The translations under genes were made by a program, and so were the position numbers. A model generated the notes under the pieces. It was not told the DNA's origin and did no database searches. It saw only the letters and a list, made by a program, of their open reading frames with translations. Shown here piece after piece: positions 9,298-18,330 of a stretch of 64,000 nt of DNA. The DNA is taken from assembly GCA_038131595.1 (NCBI GenBank), contig JAYPPR010000008.1, positions 682,001 through 746,000 on the forward strand, written 5' to 3'. This DNA comes from UBA9926 sp038131595 (GTDB lineage: Bacteria; Pseudomonadota; Gammaproteobacteria; Pseudomonadales; Azotimanducaceae). Numbering within the stretch: position 1 is the first letter of the stretch; each line of letters opens with the position of its first letter.

Positions 9298-9317
9298 CAA
9301 TGACAACGTTGTCATTG
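9298..9317. promoter_or_regulatory. LacI-type operator 1 (20-base perfect palindrome)
   Basis: CAATGACAACGTTGTCATTG is perfectly self-complementary, with the central CG and TGACAACG half-site typical of LacI/GalR family operators. It shares the 14-base core TGACAACGTTGTCA with a second site 64 bases downstream, centre to centre, close to six helical turns. This spacing suits cooperative or looping repression. The LacI-type protein encoded at 5650-6678 is the natural candidate to bind. Confidence 0.8.
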
Positions 9318-9364
9318 CGATTTAAAAAAATACCCCCTTGCTTGAGCCTGTTTTTAAAAAACTA

Positions 9365-9378
9365 TGACAACGTTGTCA
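9365..9378. promoter_or_regulatory. LacI-type operator 2, overlapping a possible -10
   Basis: This is the 14-base core TGACAACGTTGTCA again, identical to operator 1. A possible rightward -10 TATGAC at 9363-9368 overlaps its left edge, with TTGCTT or TTGAGC around 9338-9347 as a poor -35. Binding here would block that promoter. The promoter call is weak; the palindrome is clear. Confidence 0.75.
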
Positions 9379-10204
9379 ACCCATAATGTTAACGCTGATA
9401 GGGGCCATGAGAGTTGATTCGAGGCTACCCTTCTATTGACCTATTTCATCCAGCAGTTTGCTAACTCGGCGGCTGCACGTTTGTCAGTCTCAGCCTCAAG
9501 GGACACAGTACACTCAGCGGCGAGTAACGCTTTCGCTCACCGCGTCGTTCTCGACGTCTCACTATGGATCAAAGAGACGCTGGTCGACTGAAGCGTTATC
9601 TATCGACAACCTGCGCCTTGGTTTCGGCACGAGCTCATCGACTTAGAATGAGCCGGCACGAGAGTAGCCGAGCGAGAACCAGCGCGTCAGTGGCGCCACT
9701 AACAATTGATGCGGGCAGACGCCCGATCCTTTTTTTCGCTTCCCAGCTATCTTTTGCCTCGGGATCCACACAGTGGAAAACGCATCCAGCACGTCCTAGT
9801 AGCTAGCACGTCCAGAGCCCTAGAAGATTTTGGCCCTCGCAGGCGGACACGCAATTTCGATAGCATTGGCCGAAAACCATTAGCCCCGGAAACTATTCGG
9901 TCAACCTGGAAACAACACAGCCAACTGCCACTTGCAACCGCGTCACCACGACTTCAATCATCCTACATCACTGCTTTTTTCCGGTGCCCGGCCCATGCTT
10001 CCCAACTTCCCGCTTACGACCTAGCGTCACCCCCGCGCTCGGCTGAACAAACTGTCCCCGTCATCGCAGAAAAGCCCTCGTGGTCTCAAACAGCGTTGAG
10101 TCCCGACCCCGCATCGATAGGATTTATTGCGGACTTTTGTCGCAGTCAAGGGGACACGCGTCATTTCCACAGTCATAAACACCACCTGAGGGGGTATTTA
10201 CACC

Positions 10205-13200
10205 ATGAAATTTAAGCGGAACCTACTCTCGAGCAGTATTGCTATTGCCATCTCAGGCAACGCGATGCCTGTCCTGGCTGAAGAGGAGCAAGGCGAGCAA
10301 GCACTGCTCGAAGAAATTGTCGTAACCGGCATCCGAGGCAGTCTCAAGCGGTCGATGGACATCAAACGGGACTCAATGGGCGTTGTAGATGCGATCTCGG
10401 CAGAGGAATTAGGTAAGTTCCCCGACGCTAACCTCGCGGAATCACTCCAAAGAATCACAGGCGTCTCAATATCGAGGCAGCGTGGTGAAGGAAGCCAAGT
10501 TACCGTTAGAGGCTTTGGCCCCGAGTACAACCTAGTGACTTTGAACGGCCGCCAAATGCCCACGCATAACGGGGTTACGCGATCGTTTGATTTCGGCGAC
10601 CTAGCGTCTGAAGGCGTCGCCGGCGTCCAGGTGTACAAGACCGGACGCGCTGACATTCCCTCAGGCGGCGTAGGTTCCACCATCAATATTTCAACGCCCA
10701 AGCCACTTGAGGGTGAAGAGACAGCCAGCATTGCTGTGAAGATGGTTCGTGATACCTCAACGCGACGCGGCGATGACGTCACCCCTGAATTCTCTGGTAT
10801 TTACCTAGATCGTTTTGCCGACGACACCATCGGCATCGCGATTACAGCCACCAACCAAACCCGCAATAATGGCGTCAATGGCGCGAGCACTGGTGGCTGG
10901 TTCACCCGAGCTGGCGATGGATTCAACGGCGTCTCGGCATCCGGCGCCGAGCTCTTTGGCGATGTGGTGGTGAACGACGCGAGCCAGGTCAACCGACCAC
11001 AGGATCGAACCAGCACCTACTCCATCCCCCAATCCATGGCCTACAACATTGCCGAGTATGAAACGGAACGTACTAACGGGCAGGTTGTTCTTCAGTGGGC
11101 ACCCACTGACACCGTGACTGCCACCGTTGATTACATTTACTCTGAGTTCCTGCTCGAGCGGTCATACAACGACATGTCCGCTTGGTTCTCTAATGTGTCA
11201 GCCGTTTCGCAGACCTCTGAGTGGACTAGCGAAGCGAATGCCTCGCCAGTTTTCTATACCGAGGCCGTGAACTACGCAGACTTCGCGATGGGCTCAGGTG
11301 AAGATGGTCGATTAAATGAGAACAACTCGATCGCGTTGAACATCGAGTGGCAAGTCACTGATGATCTCGTCCTCGAAGTCGACTATCACGATTCAAGTGC
11401 AGAGACTGGAGCCAACGGGCCCAACGGGACCTCATCGCTCATCACTATTGCGAACTTCAACAAAGTCGGGCAAACGATTGTCACCGGATTTGATATGCCG
11501 GTCATGTTGCTTGATTTGAACTCCGGTGGTGAAGCAGACAGACCCATGTATGCCAACGATATGATCATCACCGGGAGCGTTTTCAGTAACGATGCGTCTC
11601 GAATGGATATCGAGCAGGCTCGCGCCTCAGGCACCTGGGATATTTCTGACAACAGCAGCATCGACTTTGGCGTACAAATGACTGAGGTCAAAAACCGCGC
11701 TGTGTCCAACTTCACTCAGCTAAATGCTTGGGGAGGAATCTCCGATCCCGGTGAAATCTCAGATATCGTGGTCCGTTCGACCATTGAAGGGCAGTTCGAT
11801 GAGCTCTCAGGCAGCGACTACCCGGGATTGCAAACCGAATTTTTCGCAGCAAACCTCGCTGATTTGCAGACCGCAGGCGAGGCTGTGTTCGCCTCAGGGC
11901 GCTATGACTACTCTGATTTCGCGTCGGGTGTGGTCGGAGACTGCGGTACATACTATTGCGCGTCATCCACCATATGGCCTGATGACAAACGAACCACGGA
12001 AGAAACACAGTCCGCTTACGTTCGATTGAATTGGGCGGGCGACATCGCGGGCATGCCGGCCAACCTGCACACTGGTGTTCGTTGGGAAGAGACGGATGTC
12101 GTCTCGGCTGTTGATACGCCTATCTGGGAAGGCTCGAGCTGGACCGGGGGTGGTAATGAGGTCTATATCACGCAAGCTGTTGACGCAGATGGCAACATTA
12201 TCACTGCGTTCGAGCCATTTGATGGCAACTACGACCTGCTGCTGCCAAGTCTCGACTTTGACATCGAGGTTGTAGAGAACGTCGTTTTGCGATTCTCGTA
12301 CAGCGAAACCATCACTCGACCAAGCTATGAGGACATCAAGGGAGGTCTGACAGTAAATGGTGGCGGTCAATACTACACGTACACCGGCACACCTAATGCC
12401 TCAGGCGGTAACCCGGGATTGGTGCCCATTCAGTCTGAGAATATCGACCTGTCGCTAGAGTGGTATTACGCTGACTCGAGCTATTTCTCGATTGGCTACT
12501 TCGAAAAAGACGTCGATAACTTTATTGGTAATTCTGTCGAAGGCGACACCCTATTTGATATTCCTAATGTCATTGGCGGGCAACTTTACAATCAGGCTGT
12601 TGAAGAAAGCGGCCTCGATGCCACGGATTACAGCGCAGTTCACCAGTTCATCGTCGACAACTATCAGGACAACCCTGCAGTTGATGGTGACACCATCTTT
12701 GGCGTGGAAGGTGATCCTCTCGTTGTCCTCAACGTTACCCGCCCAGTTAACCAACAGGCTGCAAAGGTGGATGGTATTGAAGTTAACCTTCAGCACACCT
12801 TTGGTGACACTGGCTTTGGCTTTATTGCCAACGCGACCATGGCCGATGCCAATGTTGGCTACGACTATACAAACCCCTGGCAGGGCCAGTTCGTGCTGAA
12901 CGGTCTCAGCGACTCAGCCAACCTCATCGCTTTCTATGACAAGGAACAGTTACAGGTTCGTGTAGCCTATAACTGGCGCGATGACTTCCTGGCGGGCGTA
13001 GGCCAGGGACAAGGCACGCTCACTAACCCAACCCATGTGAAGGCCTATGGCCAGCTGGATGTCGGCGTTACCTACAACGCCACAGAGAACCTAACGATTT
13101 ACTTCAGTGGTTTGAATATCACGGAGGAAACGGTTCACGTCTACGGTCTCACTGAAAGCCAAGTGCTGCAGGCGGTTCAAGGTGGACCACGGTACGACTT

Positions 13201-13222
13201 AGGCATTCGCTACACGCTCTAA
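10205..13222 (+). CDS. TonB-dependent outer-membrane receptor
   Basis: This 1005-residue protein has a signal peptide cut after PVLA (about residue 25), a TonB box-like EEIVVTG near residue 36, a plug domain (EELGKFPDANLAESLQRITG, then TVRGFGPEYNLVTLNGRQMP) and a long beta-barrel ending YDLGIRYTL with the C-terminal hydrophobic residue needed for insertion. The plug is of the Xanthomonas/Caulobacter type used for carbohydrate uptake rather than siderophores. The strong RBS GAGGGGGT precedes the ATG. It lies between the glycosidase cluster and the halogenase/SapC operon and ends at a good terminator. The substrate is inferred from neighbours to be a beta-glucan oligosaccharide. Confidence 0.93.
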   Translation: MKFKRNLLSSSIAIAISGNAMPVLAEEEQGEQALLEEIVVTGIRGSLKRSMDIKRDSMGVVDAISAEELGKFPDANLAESLQRITGVSISRQRGEGSQVTVRGFGPEYNLVTLNGRQMPTHNGVTRSFDFGDLASEGVAGVQVYKTGRADIPSGGVGSTINISTPKPLEGEETASIAVKMVRDTSTRRGDDVTPEFSGIYLDRFADDTIGIAITATNQTRNNGVNGASTGGWFTRAGDGFNGVSASGAELFGDVVVNDASQVNRPQDRTSTYSIPQSMAYNIAEYETERTNGQVVLQWAPTDTVTATVDYIYSEFLLERSYNDMSAWFSNVSAVSQTSEWTSEANASPVFYTEAVNYADFAMGSGEDGRLNENNSIALNIEWQVTDDLVLEVDYHDSSAETGANGPNGTSSLITIANFNKVGQTIVTGFDMPVMLLDLNSGGEADRPMYANDMIITGSVFSNDASRMDIEQARASGTWDISDNSSIDFGVQMTEVKNRAVSNFTQLNAWGGISDPGEISDIVVRSTIEGQFDELSGSDYPGLQTEFFAANLADLQTAGEAVFASGRYDYSDFASGVVGDCGTYYCASSTIWPDDKRTTEETQSAYVRLNWAGDIAGMPANLHTGVRWEETDVVSAVDTPIWEGSSWTGGGNEVYITQAVDADGNIITAFEPFDGNYDLLLPSLDFDIEVVENVVLRFSYSETITRPSYEDIKGGLTVNGGGQYYTYTGTPNASGGNPGLVPIQSENIDLSLEWYYADSSYFSIGYFEKDVDNFIGNSVEGDTLFDIPNVIGGQLYNQAVEESGLDATDYSAVHQFIVDNYQDNPAVDGDTIFGVEGDPLVVLNVTRPVNQQAAKVDGIEVNLQHTFGDTGFGFIANATMADANVGYDYTNPWQGQFVLNGLSDSANLIAFYDKEQLQVRVAYNWRDDFLAGVGQGQGTLTNPTHVKAYGQLDVGVTYNATENLTIYFSGLNITEETVHVYGLTESQVLQAVQGGPRYDLGIRYTL

Positions 13223-13238
13223 GCCCGGTTACCGACGT

Positions 13239-13272
13239 AAAAAAAGCCGCTCAAATTGAGCGGCTTTTTTTT
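13239..13272. terminator. Intrinsic terminator after the TonB receptor
   Basis: The inverted repeat GCCGCTC...GAGCGGC at 13246-13264 is flanked by an A-run upstream and eight Ts downstream. It starts 16 bases past the receptor stop and should end that transcript, separating it from the halogenase operon. Confidence 0.9.
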
Positions 13273-13300
13273 ATGCTGCATCGTATAACCCTATTATAAT
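13271..13300 (+). promoter_or_regulatory. Possible promoter of the halogenase-SapC operon
   Basis: A consensus -10 TATAAT lies at 13295-13300 just past the terminator, with only a weak -35 (TTATGC at 13271-13276, 18-base spacer). Transcription would begin near 13307, so the ATG at 13352 rather than the TTG at 13307 would be the first usable start. Confidence 0.4.
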
Positions 13301-13351
13301 AGTCATTTGCTTCAATCCGTCGATCAAAACAAGAGCACTGAAACCCCTTTC

Positions 13352-14911
13352 ATGGCACGTCCCATAGAGCACATCGTTATTGTTGGTGGAGGCACCGCCG
13401 GCTGGTTAACCGCTTGTATCCTCGCGAGCGAGTTCAGAGACTCGGCTGGAACCCCATCGATCAACGTGTCTCTGATCGAGTCGCCAAATATCCCCACACT
13501 CGGAGTTGGAGAAGGCACTTGGCCGTCGATGCGCAGCACCCTGCAAGCGATTGGATTAGCTGAGTCAGCATTTATCACTACCTGCTCAGCCAGCTTCAAG
13601 CAGGGCACGCTGTTTGAGGACTGGCTACATGACGGGCATCGGTACATTCACCCGTTTACGCCTCCCTTGCGAGAAGGCCTTACAGACATGGGGTCAGCGT
13701 GGCTCGGCCCAGAGAGCGAGTCCTCATTTGCATGGTCCACCTGCCCGTCTGCCAGTCTTGCCTTTGGTGATCGCGCGCCCAAGCAGATCACAACCCCAGA
13801 ATACGCCTTCGCCGCAAACTACGGCTATCACCTCGATGCAGGCGCCTTCGCACAGCTACTCACGCAGCACGGCGTCGAGCAACTCGGGGTTCGGCACCAT
13901 CGCCTGGATATTAGAGAGACATTGCTTTCTCAGTCAGGTTCGATTGAAGCGCTCGTTACCGAAAGCGGAGAGCGCCTACAAGCCGACCTCTACATCGATT
14001 GCTCAGGCTCCAGTGCGTTGATGTTGGACCGAGCACTTAGCACGCCACTCATCGATCAGTCGCACATCCTATTCAACAACGCAGCGCTCGCAGTGCAGGT
14101 ACCGCATTTGACGGAAGATGCGCCGATCGCCTCAAGTACTCGGTCCACCGCAGTCGCTGGCGGTTGGATTTGGGACATCGCGCTGAGCCACCGACGCGGC
14201 ATTGGTTACGTTCACGCAACGGATTTCGTGGACGAGAGTGTGGCAGAACAAACCCTGCGATCTTATATTGCGCGTGAGTTCAATGACGCCGTTGCTAGGG
14301 CCATCACGCCACGGAAGCTGACTTTTTCACCCGGATATCGGCGCAAGTTTTGGGAGCAAAATGCGATCGCTATCGGTATGTCCTCTGGCTTCATTGAACC
14401 ACTTGAAGCATCCGCATTAGTGATGGTCGAAACATCCGCCTGGAACCTTGCGAAAACACTGCCAAGCACACTTGAAGACATGTCGTCCAGCGCGGCTCGC
14501 TTCAATCAGGCAATGACTCATCACTGGGAAAAGATCATCCACTTCATCAAATTGCATTACGTGCTCAGCGAGCGCCAGGGTGAGTACTGGGATGCTCATC
14601 GCGATCCACGCTCATGGCCAAGCACGCTCAGCGATGATGTCAGCAGGTGGCGACGTCAACCCATCGATCATTCCGATGCCGATCGTGTGTCCGATCTCTT
14701 TCCGGCTGCAAGCTACCAGTATGTGTTTCATGGTATGGGACAACCGGTTGGTCATGATGCCAGAGCGAGACGGTCGGTTGCTAAAGTCAGGGCAGCGGCG
14801 CCGCACATGATGCAAGCAGTCGACAAACAGCAAAGAATGTTACAGGGCGCCATGCCAACGAACCGCGAATTGCTCGGGAAAATTGCCGTTTTTGGCCTAC
14901 CCACCATATAA
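13352..14911 (+). CDS. Flavin-dependent halogenase-like protein (tryptophan halogenase family), divergent
   Basis: The 519-residue protein has the FAD-binding GGGTAGW at its N-terminus, a GEGTWPSM segment where the family has VGEATIP, the SFKQGTLFEDW segment bearing the conserved Lys, and the late motif GFIEPLEASA. Family members use FADH2 and oxygen to halogenate indole-like rings. The GWxWxIP motif that marks halogenases is altered to GWIWDIA, so its activity is uncertain. I chose the ATG at 13352 over the TTG at 13307 because the latter coincides with the likely transcription start and MARPIEHIVIVGGG is a natural N-terminus. It is first in a tight four-gene operon, 19 bases before the SapC gene. 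Confidence 0.82.
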   Translation: MARPIEHIVIVGGGTAGWLTACILASEFRDSAGTPSINVSLIESPNIPTLGVGEGTWPSMRSTLQAIGLAESAFITTCSASFKQGTLFEDWLHDGHRYIHPFTPPLREGLTDMGSAWLGPESESSFAWSTCPSASLAFGDRAPKQITTPEYAFAANYGYHLDAGAFAQLLTQHGVEQLGVRHHRLDIRETLLSQSGSIEALVTESGERLQADLYIDCSGSSALMLDRALSTPLIDQSHILFNNAALAVQVPHLTEDAPIASSTRSTAVAGGWIWDIALSHRRGIGYVHATDFVDESVAEQTLRSYIAREFNDAVARAITPRKLTFSPGYRRKFWEQNAIAIGMSSGFIEPLEASALVMVETSAWNLAKTLPSTLEDMSSSAARFNQAMTHHWEKIIHFIKLHYVLSERQGEYWDAHRDPRSWPSTLSDDVSRWRRQPIDHSDADRVSDLFPAASYQYVFHGMGQPVGHDARARRSVAKVRAAAPHMMQAVDKQQRMLQGAMPTNRELLGKIAVFGLPTI

Positions 14912-14930
14912 AGAATCCAAGGAGACTCGA

Positions 14931-15659
14931 TTGGACGATTATCAGCTACTCGATCCAACCAAACACGCCAGTGTTCGAATCCAAAATCAAGGGTCTCTCC
15001 TTAAACTGGATCGAGGGATGCTTGCGCCTGCATTCCTTGGCGAGTTCCGCTCGCTGGCCTGTGAATTCCCGATCGTGCTCACAAAGGATGGAGAGACGGG
15101 ACAATTCCTTTGCGCTGCGCTGCTGGGACTATCGCCCCAGCACCTATCCTGCGTTGATGCGAGCGGTGAATGGCAAGACGCCTATCTCCCATGGTCGTTG
15201 AAGCGTCAACCTTTCCTGATTGCAAATCAAGCAGACCCAGAGGGGACAGTGACGCCAATGCTTTCCCTTGACACTGCACATCCAATGATTAGTCAGGATT
15301 CAGGGGAGCTGGTATTTGATTCGTCGGGTGCATTGACGGACGTAGCTGAAGCCAAGCTCGCAGCGCTGCGATCTATCAATGATTTTGCTGCCAAGACCGC
15401 AGAGTTTGTTGATCGGCTCGTGAGTCTTGAGCTCTTAACCGGTTTGAAAGTTCAAGGACAGACAGCCAACGGGCACGACATCGTGGTCGATGGCATTTAC
15501 GGCATCGATGAAGAAGCGCTTGGTCAACTGAACGAAAGTGTTTTAGGTGAATTACATCGAGCCAATCAGTTGGAACCCATTTATCTGATGGTGGCGTCCT
15601 TGGGGCGCATTAGTGCTTTCATGCGCCAGATCAATCACCAACAAACAGAGAGCCCTTAA
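14931..15659 (+). CDS. SapC-family protein
   Basis: The 242-residue product matches the SapC family by its overall pattern: FPIVLTKDGETGQFLCAALL, then WQDAYLPWSLKRQPF and a C-terminal helical part. The name comes from a surface-array-associated Campylobacter protein, and the biochemical role is not established. The TTG at 14931 is taken as start because AAGGAG lies eight bases upstream; the longer frame to 14883 would overlap the halogenase gene. No signal peptide or membrane segment is seen. SapC genes are repeatedly found with halogenase-like and cupin genes beside TonB receptors in carbohydrate loci, which suggests a shared but unknown function. Confidence 0.82.
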   Translation: MDDYQLLDPTKHASVRIQNQGSLLKLDRGMLAPAFLGEFRSLACEFPIVLTKDGETGQFLCAALLGLSPQHLSCVDASGEWQDAYLPWSLKRQPFLIANQADPEGTVTPMLSLDTAHPMISQDSGELVFDSSGALTDVAEAKLAALRSINDFAAKTAEFVDRLVSLELLTGLKVQGQTANGHDIVVDGIYGIDEEALGQLNESVLGELHRANQLEPIYLMVASLGRISAFMRQINHQQTESP

Positions 15660-15661
15660 CG

Positions 15662-16691
15662 TTGACGCCCTCCCCCGCCGCTATTCCAGAAATTGATTGC
15701 AATGAGCAAGACCTGCTCGATGCAATTAACGCGCACACGGGCCCCTTCGTTGTTAGGGGTCTTGCCAATGTCTGGCCTGCGGCGCAACTTGGCGATGATC
15801 CCAAGGCATGTATTGGCTACCTAGAGTCCTTTGCCGTTGACCGACCCGTTACCGCGCTTCACACCGATGCCGATCAACAGGGAAAAATAGGCTACTCAAG
15901 CGATTTCTCTGGATTTAACTTTGAGGCCGAACGCAAACCCCTTGGTGCATTTCTCAATGACTTACGCCGTCAGCTAGATGCACCCACGCCTGAAGAAGGC
16001 CTCTATCTCGGTTCCACGAACATCGATCATTGGCTGCCGGGCTTTCGAGCCATTAACGGCTTCTCAACGCTGGATACCATGGACCCTTTGGTCAGTCTTT
16101 GGCTTGGCACCGAGAGCCATATTTCGGCTCACTTTGATTTCCCGAGCAATTTAGCCACGGTCATATTTGGAGAGCGCCAGTTCACGCTCTACCCACCAGA
16201 CATGGTCGGTAACCTTTATGTTGGGCCAATGGAGCGAACGCCTGCTGGGCAACCCATTAGTTTGACTGACAGTGACTATCCACATGATGACCGGTATCCA
16301 GGTTTAGAGGTAGCGCTCGAACATGCACTGCAGGCAACCCTCGGCCCAGGCGACGCCATCTATATCCCGAGTTTGTGGTGGCATGAAATCAAATCCCGAG
16401 CGCCGCTCAATGGATTGGTCAATTACTGGTGGCGCGCTAACCCAGCCTACTTTGGCTCACCATTCACAGCACTCCAACACCTTACCTTCGCGCTGCGCTC
16501 ATTACCCAAGGCCGAGCGTGAGAGATGGCGACCCATCATCGAGCACTATATCTTCGGCTCCCGAAGAGGTGGTTGCGGGCCACATTCCGGACACGGCGCG
16601 TGGAATTCTCGAGAGTCCAAATCAAGAAGAGGCAACGCTGTTCAAGCGATTTGTCGCTAATCAACTGTCACCAGGGAACCATTCATCATGA
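15662..16691 (+). pseudogene. Cupin-like (JmjC-type) protein, frameshifted near the C-terminus
   Basis: The first ~300 residues are a cupin_8/JmjC-like fold with SHISAHFDFPSN (HxD iron ligands) and SLWWHEI (distal His), as in Fe(II)/2-oxoglutarate oxygenases. The frame as read ends in a basic nonsense tail at 16660. Skipping one base at about 16556-16557 gives APEEVVAGHIPDTARGIL and a stop at 16689-16691, so the gene then overlaps the next ATG by four bases (ATGA). That overlap strongly supports the corrected frame of 342 residues. The start is a TTG two bases after the SapC stop. The substrate is unknown; hydroxylation of a protein or small molecule is possible. Confidence 0.8.
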
Positions 16692-18178
16692 CTACTGACC
16701 CCCTTGTTCGTCGCGTACTGATTGTTGGCGGCGGGACGGCTGGCTGGATGACCGCGGCAGCCCTATCCAAGCTGATCGGAAAGCATCTCGACATAACCCT
16801 TGTCGAATCTGACGCCATTGGGACGATCGGTGTGGGTGAAGCAACCATCCCTACTTTCATCGCGCTCCACCAGTTACTAAAAATACCTGAGGCAGAATTC
16901 CTATCCCGCGTTCAAGGGACGATTAAGCTCGGCATATCATTCGAGCGCTGGCAAACCCTTGAGAAAAACTACATCCACGCCTTCGGGACAACGGGCCAGG
17001 GGTGTTGGGCAGCAGGTTTTCATCACTTTTGGAATCGCGCTGAAAGGCAAGGCCTCGCAAAGGATTACAGCCGGTACTCACCAGAACTCGTGGCGGCCGA
17101 ATCCAGAAAATTTGGCCATATCAAGGAAGCGCCTCTCAATTACGCGTACCACCTGGACGCGACAGCCTACGCAAAATTCTTACGAACCTTTGCTGAAGGT
17201 CACGGTGTTAGGCGCGTTGAGGGGCGAATAGAAACCGTACATACGAGCAGCGATGGCGCCATCAGCGCGGTTCAGCTTGAGAGCGGTGAGCAACTTGGCG
17301 CAGACCTTTTCGTAGATTGCAGCGGCTTTGCAGGATTGCTGATAAACCAAGCGCTCAAGACACCCTTCGAAGATTGGGGGCAATGGTTACCCTGCGATCG
17401 AGCGGTCGCCGTGCAAACAACCGCCATTGAACCTCCGATCCCTTACACGCGAGCGATCGCGCATGGTGCTGGATGGCAATGGAAGATACCGCTCCAACAT
17501 CGTGTTGGTAACGGTTTGGTCTTCAGCAGCGAGTTCTTGTCTGATGATGAAGCGAGTCACTTACTTCTCTCCGAGATCACTGGTGAGCCGATCACTGAAC
17601 CTAGGGTCATTCGCTTTAAGACGGGACAGCGTCAACAGCACTGGGTGAAAAACTGCGTCGCCATTGGCCTCGCGTCTGGCTTCATTGAACCCATGGAATC
17701 CACCAGCATCCATCTCATTCAACGAGGCATCGTTCGGCTCATGCAGCTCTTTCCCTATGGTGGAATCAAGGAGGGTGATCGCGCCGAGTTCAACGATCAG
17801 ATGACCACAGAGTTTAGGCACATCCGTGACTTCATTATCATGCACTACCATCTGACCGATCGGACCGACACCGAATTCTGGCGCAGGAACCGAGCGATGG
17901 ATATTCCTGAACCGCTTGCTCACCGGCTGGCACTGTTTGAACAAAGCGGCAATGTTTTCCAAGGCCAATGGGACGTCTTTGGTGAAAACAGTTGGACTCA
18001 GGTGATGATGGGGCAAGGATTAAGGCCTGCCCACTATCACCCGATCGTCGACATGATGTCAGATGATGAATTGGGTGGCTTCATCAAACACCAAGAACAA
18101 AAGGTCGAATGGGTACTGCAACACACGCCATCGCATCATGACTTCCTAGACCGATATTGTAAGTCACCGGCGCCTTAG
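16688..18178 (+). CDS. Flavin-dependent halogenase (tryptophan halogenase family)
   Basis: The 496-residue protein carries all family signatures: GGGTAGW at residues 13-19, VGEATIPTF, KLGISFERW with the catalytic Lys, GWQWKIPLQH (intact GWxWxIP) and GFIEPMESTS. It resembles the indole-type halogenases encoded next to TonB receptors in Brevundimonas and Xanthomonas more than antibiotic-pathway enzymes, judged by context. It needs a flavin reductase, none of which is seen in this window. It overlaps the corrected cupin gene by ATGA and is followed by a bidirectional terminator. Confidence 0.88.
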   Translation: MTTDPLVRRVLIVGGGTAGWMTAAALSKLIGKHLDITLVESDAIGTIGVGEATIPTFIALHQLLKIPEAEFLSRVQGTIKLGISFERWQTLEKNYIHAFGTTGQGCWAAGFHHFWNRAERQGLAKDYSRYSPELVAAESRKFGHIKEAPLNYAYHLDATAYAKFLRTFAEGHGVRRVEGRIETVHTSSDGAISAVQLESGEQLGADLFVDCSGFAGLLINQALKTPFEDWGQWLPCDRAVAVQTTAIEPPIPYTRAIAHGAGWQWKIPLQHRVGNGLVFSSEFLSDDEASHLLLSEITGEPITEPRVIRFKTGQRQQHWVKNCVAIGLASGFIEPMESTSIHLIQRGIVRLMQLFPYGGIKEGDRAEFNDQMTTEFRHIRDFIIMHYHLTDRTDTEFWRRNRAMDIPEPLAHRLALFEQSGNVFQGQWDVFGENSWTQVMMGQGLRPAHYHPIVDMMSDDELGGFIKHQEQKVEWVLQHTPSHHDFLDRYCKSPAP

Positions 18179-18283
18179 ATCTTTGTAGCAAGCCAACCGG
18201 CTGCGACCCCTTATCGAGCAAGGTCAATCGCCCCACTCCAAGGCCCACACCTCGTTCACCGAAGCCCGCGTCTTTTTTGAGCC

Positions 18284-18313
18284 AAAAAAAACCACGCCGA
18301 AGCGTGGTTTTTT
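18284..18313. terminator. Bidirectional intrinsic terminator
   Basis: ACCACGC-CGAA-GCGTGGT forms the stem at 18291-18308, extended by A and T runs on each side. It sits between the rightward halogenase operon and the leftward repeat lipoprotein, so it can stop transcription from both. Confidence 0.9.
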
Positions 18314-18330
18314 AACAAAGACACTAAGCC

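Larger units (their letters stand above)
9140..10204. promoter_or_regulatory. 1.06 kb divergent regulatory region of the glucan locus
   Basis: This spacer separates the leftward LytTR cluster from the rightward TonB receptor. It contains the twin palindromes described separately, an A/T-rich stretch (9321-9363) and four scattered TACAAG copies between about 9251 and 9296. A degenerate half-copy of the palindrome occurs at 9175-9188. From 9400 to 10180 there is roughly 800 bases with no recognisable gene; its open frames look random. If transcription starts near 9375, the receptor mRNA would have a very long leader. A second promoter close to 10205 is equally possible. Confidence 0.5.

Noticed and set aside
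9706..10215. Open frame of 169 codons upstream of the TonB receptor
   Set aside because: Its composition looks random, it has no recognisable domain or RBS and it runs into the receptor start; the area is better treated as a regulatory spacer.
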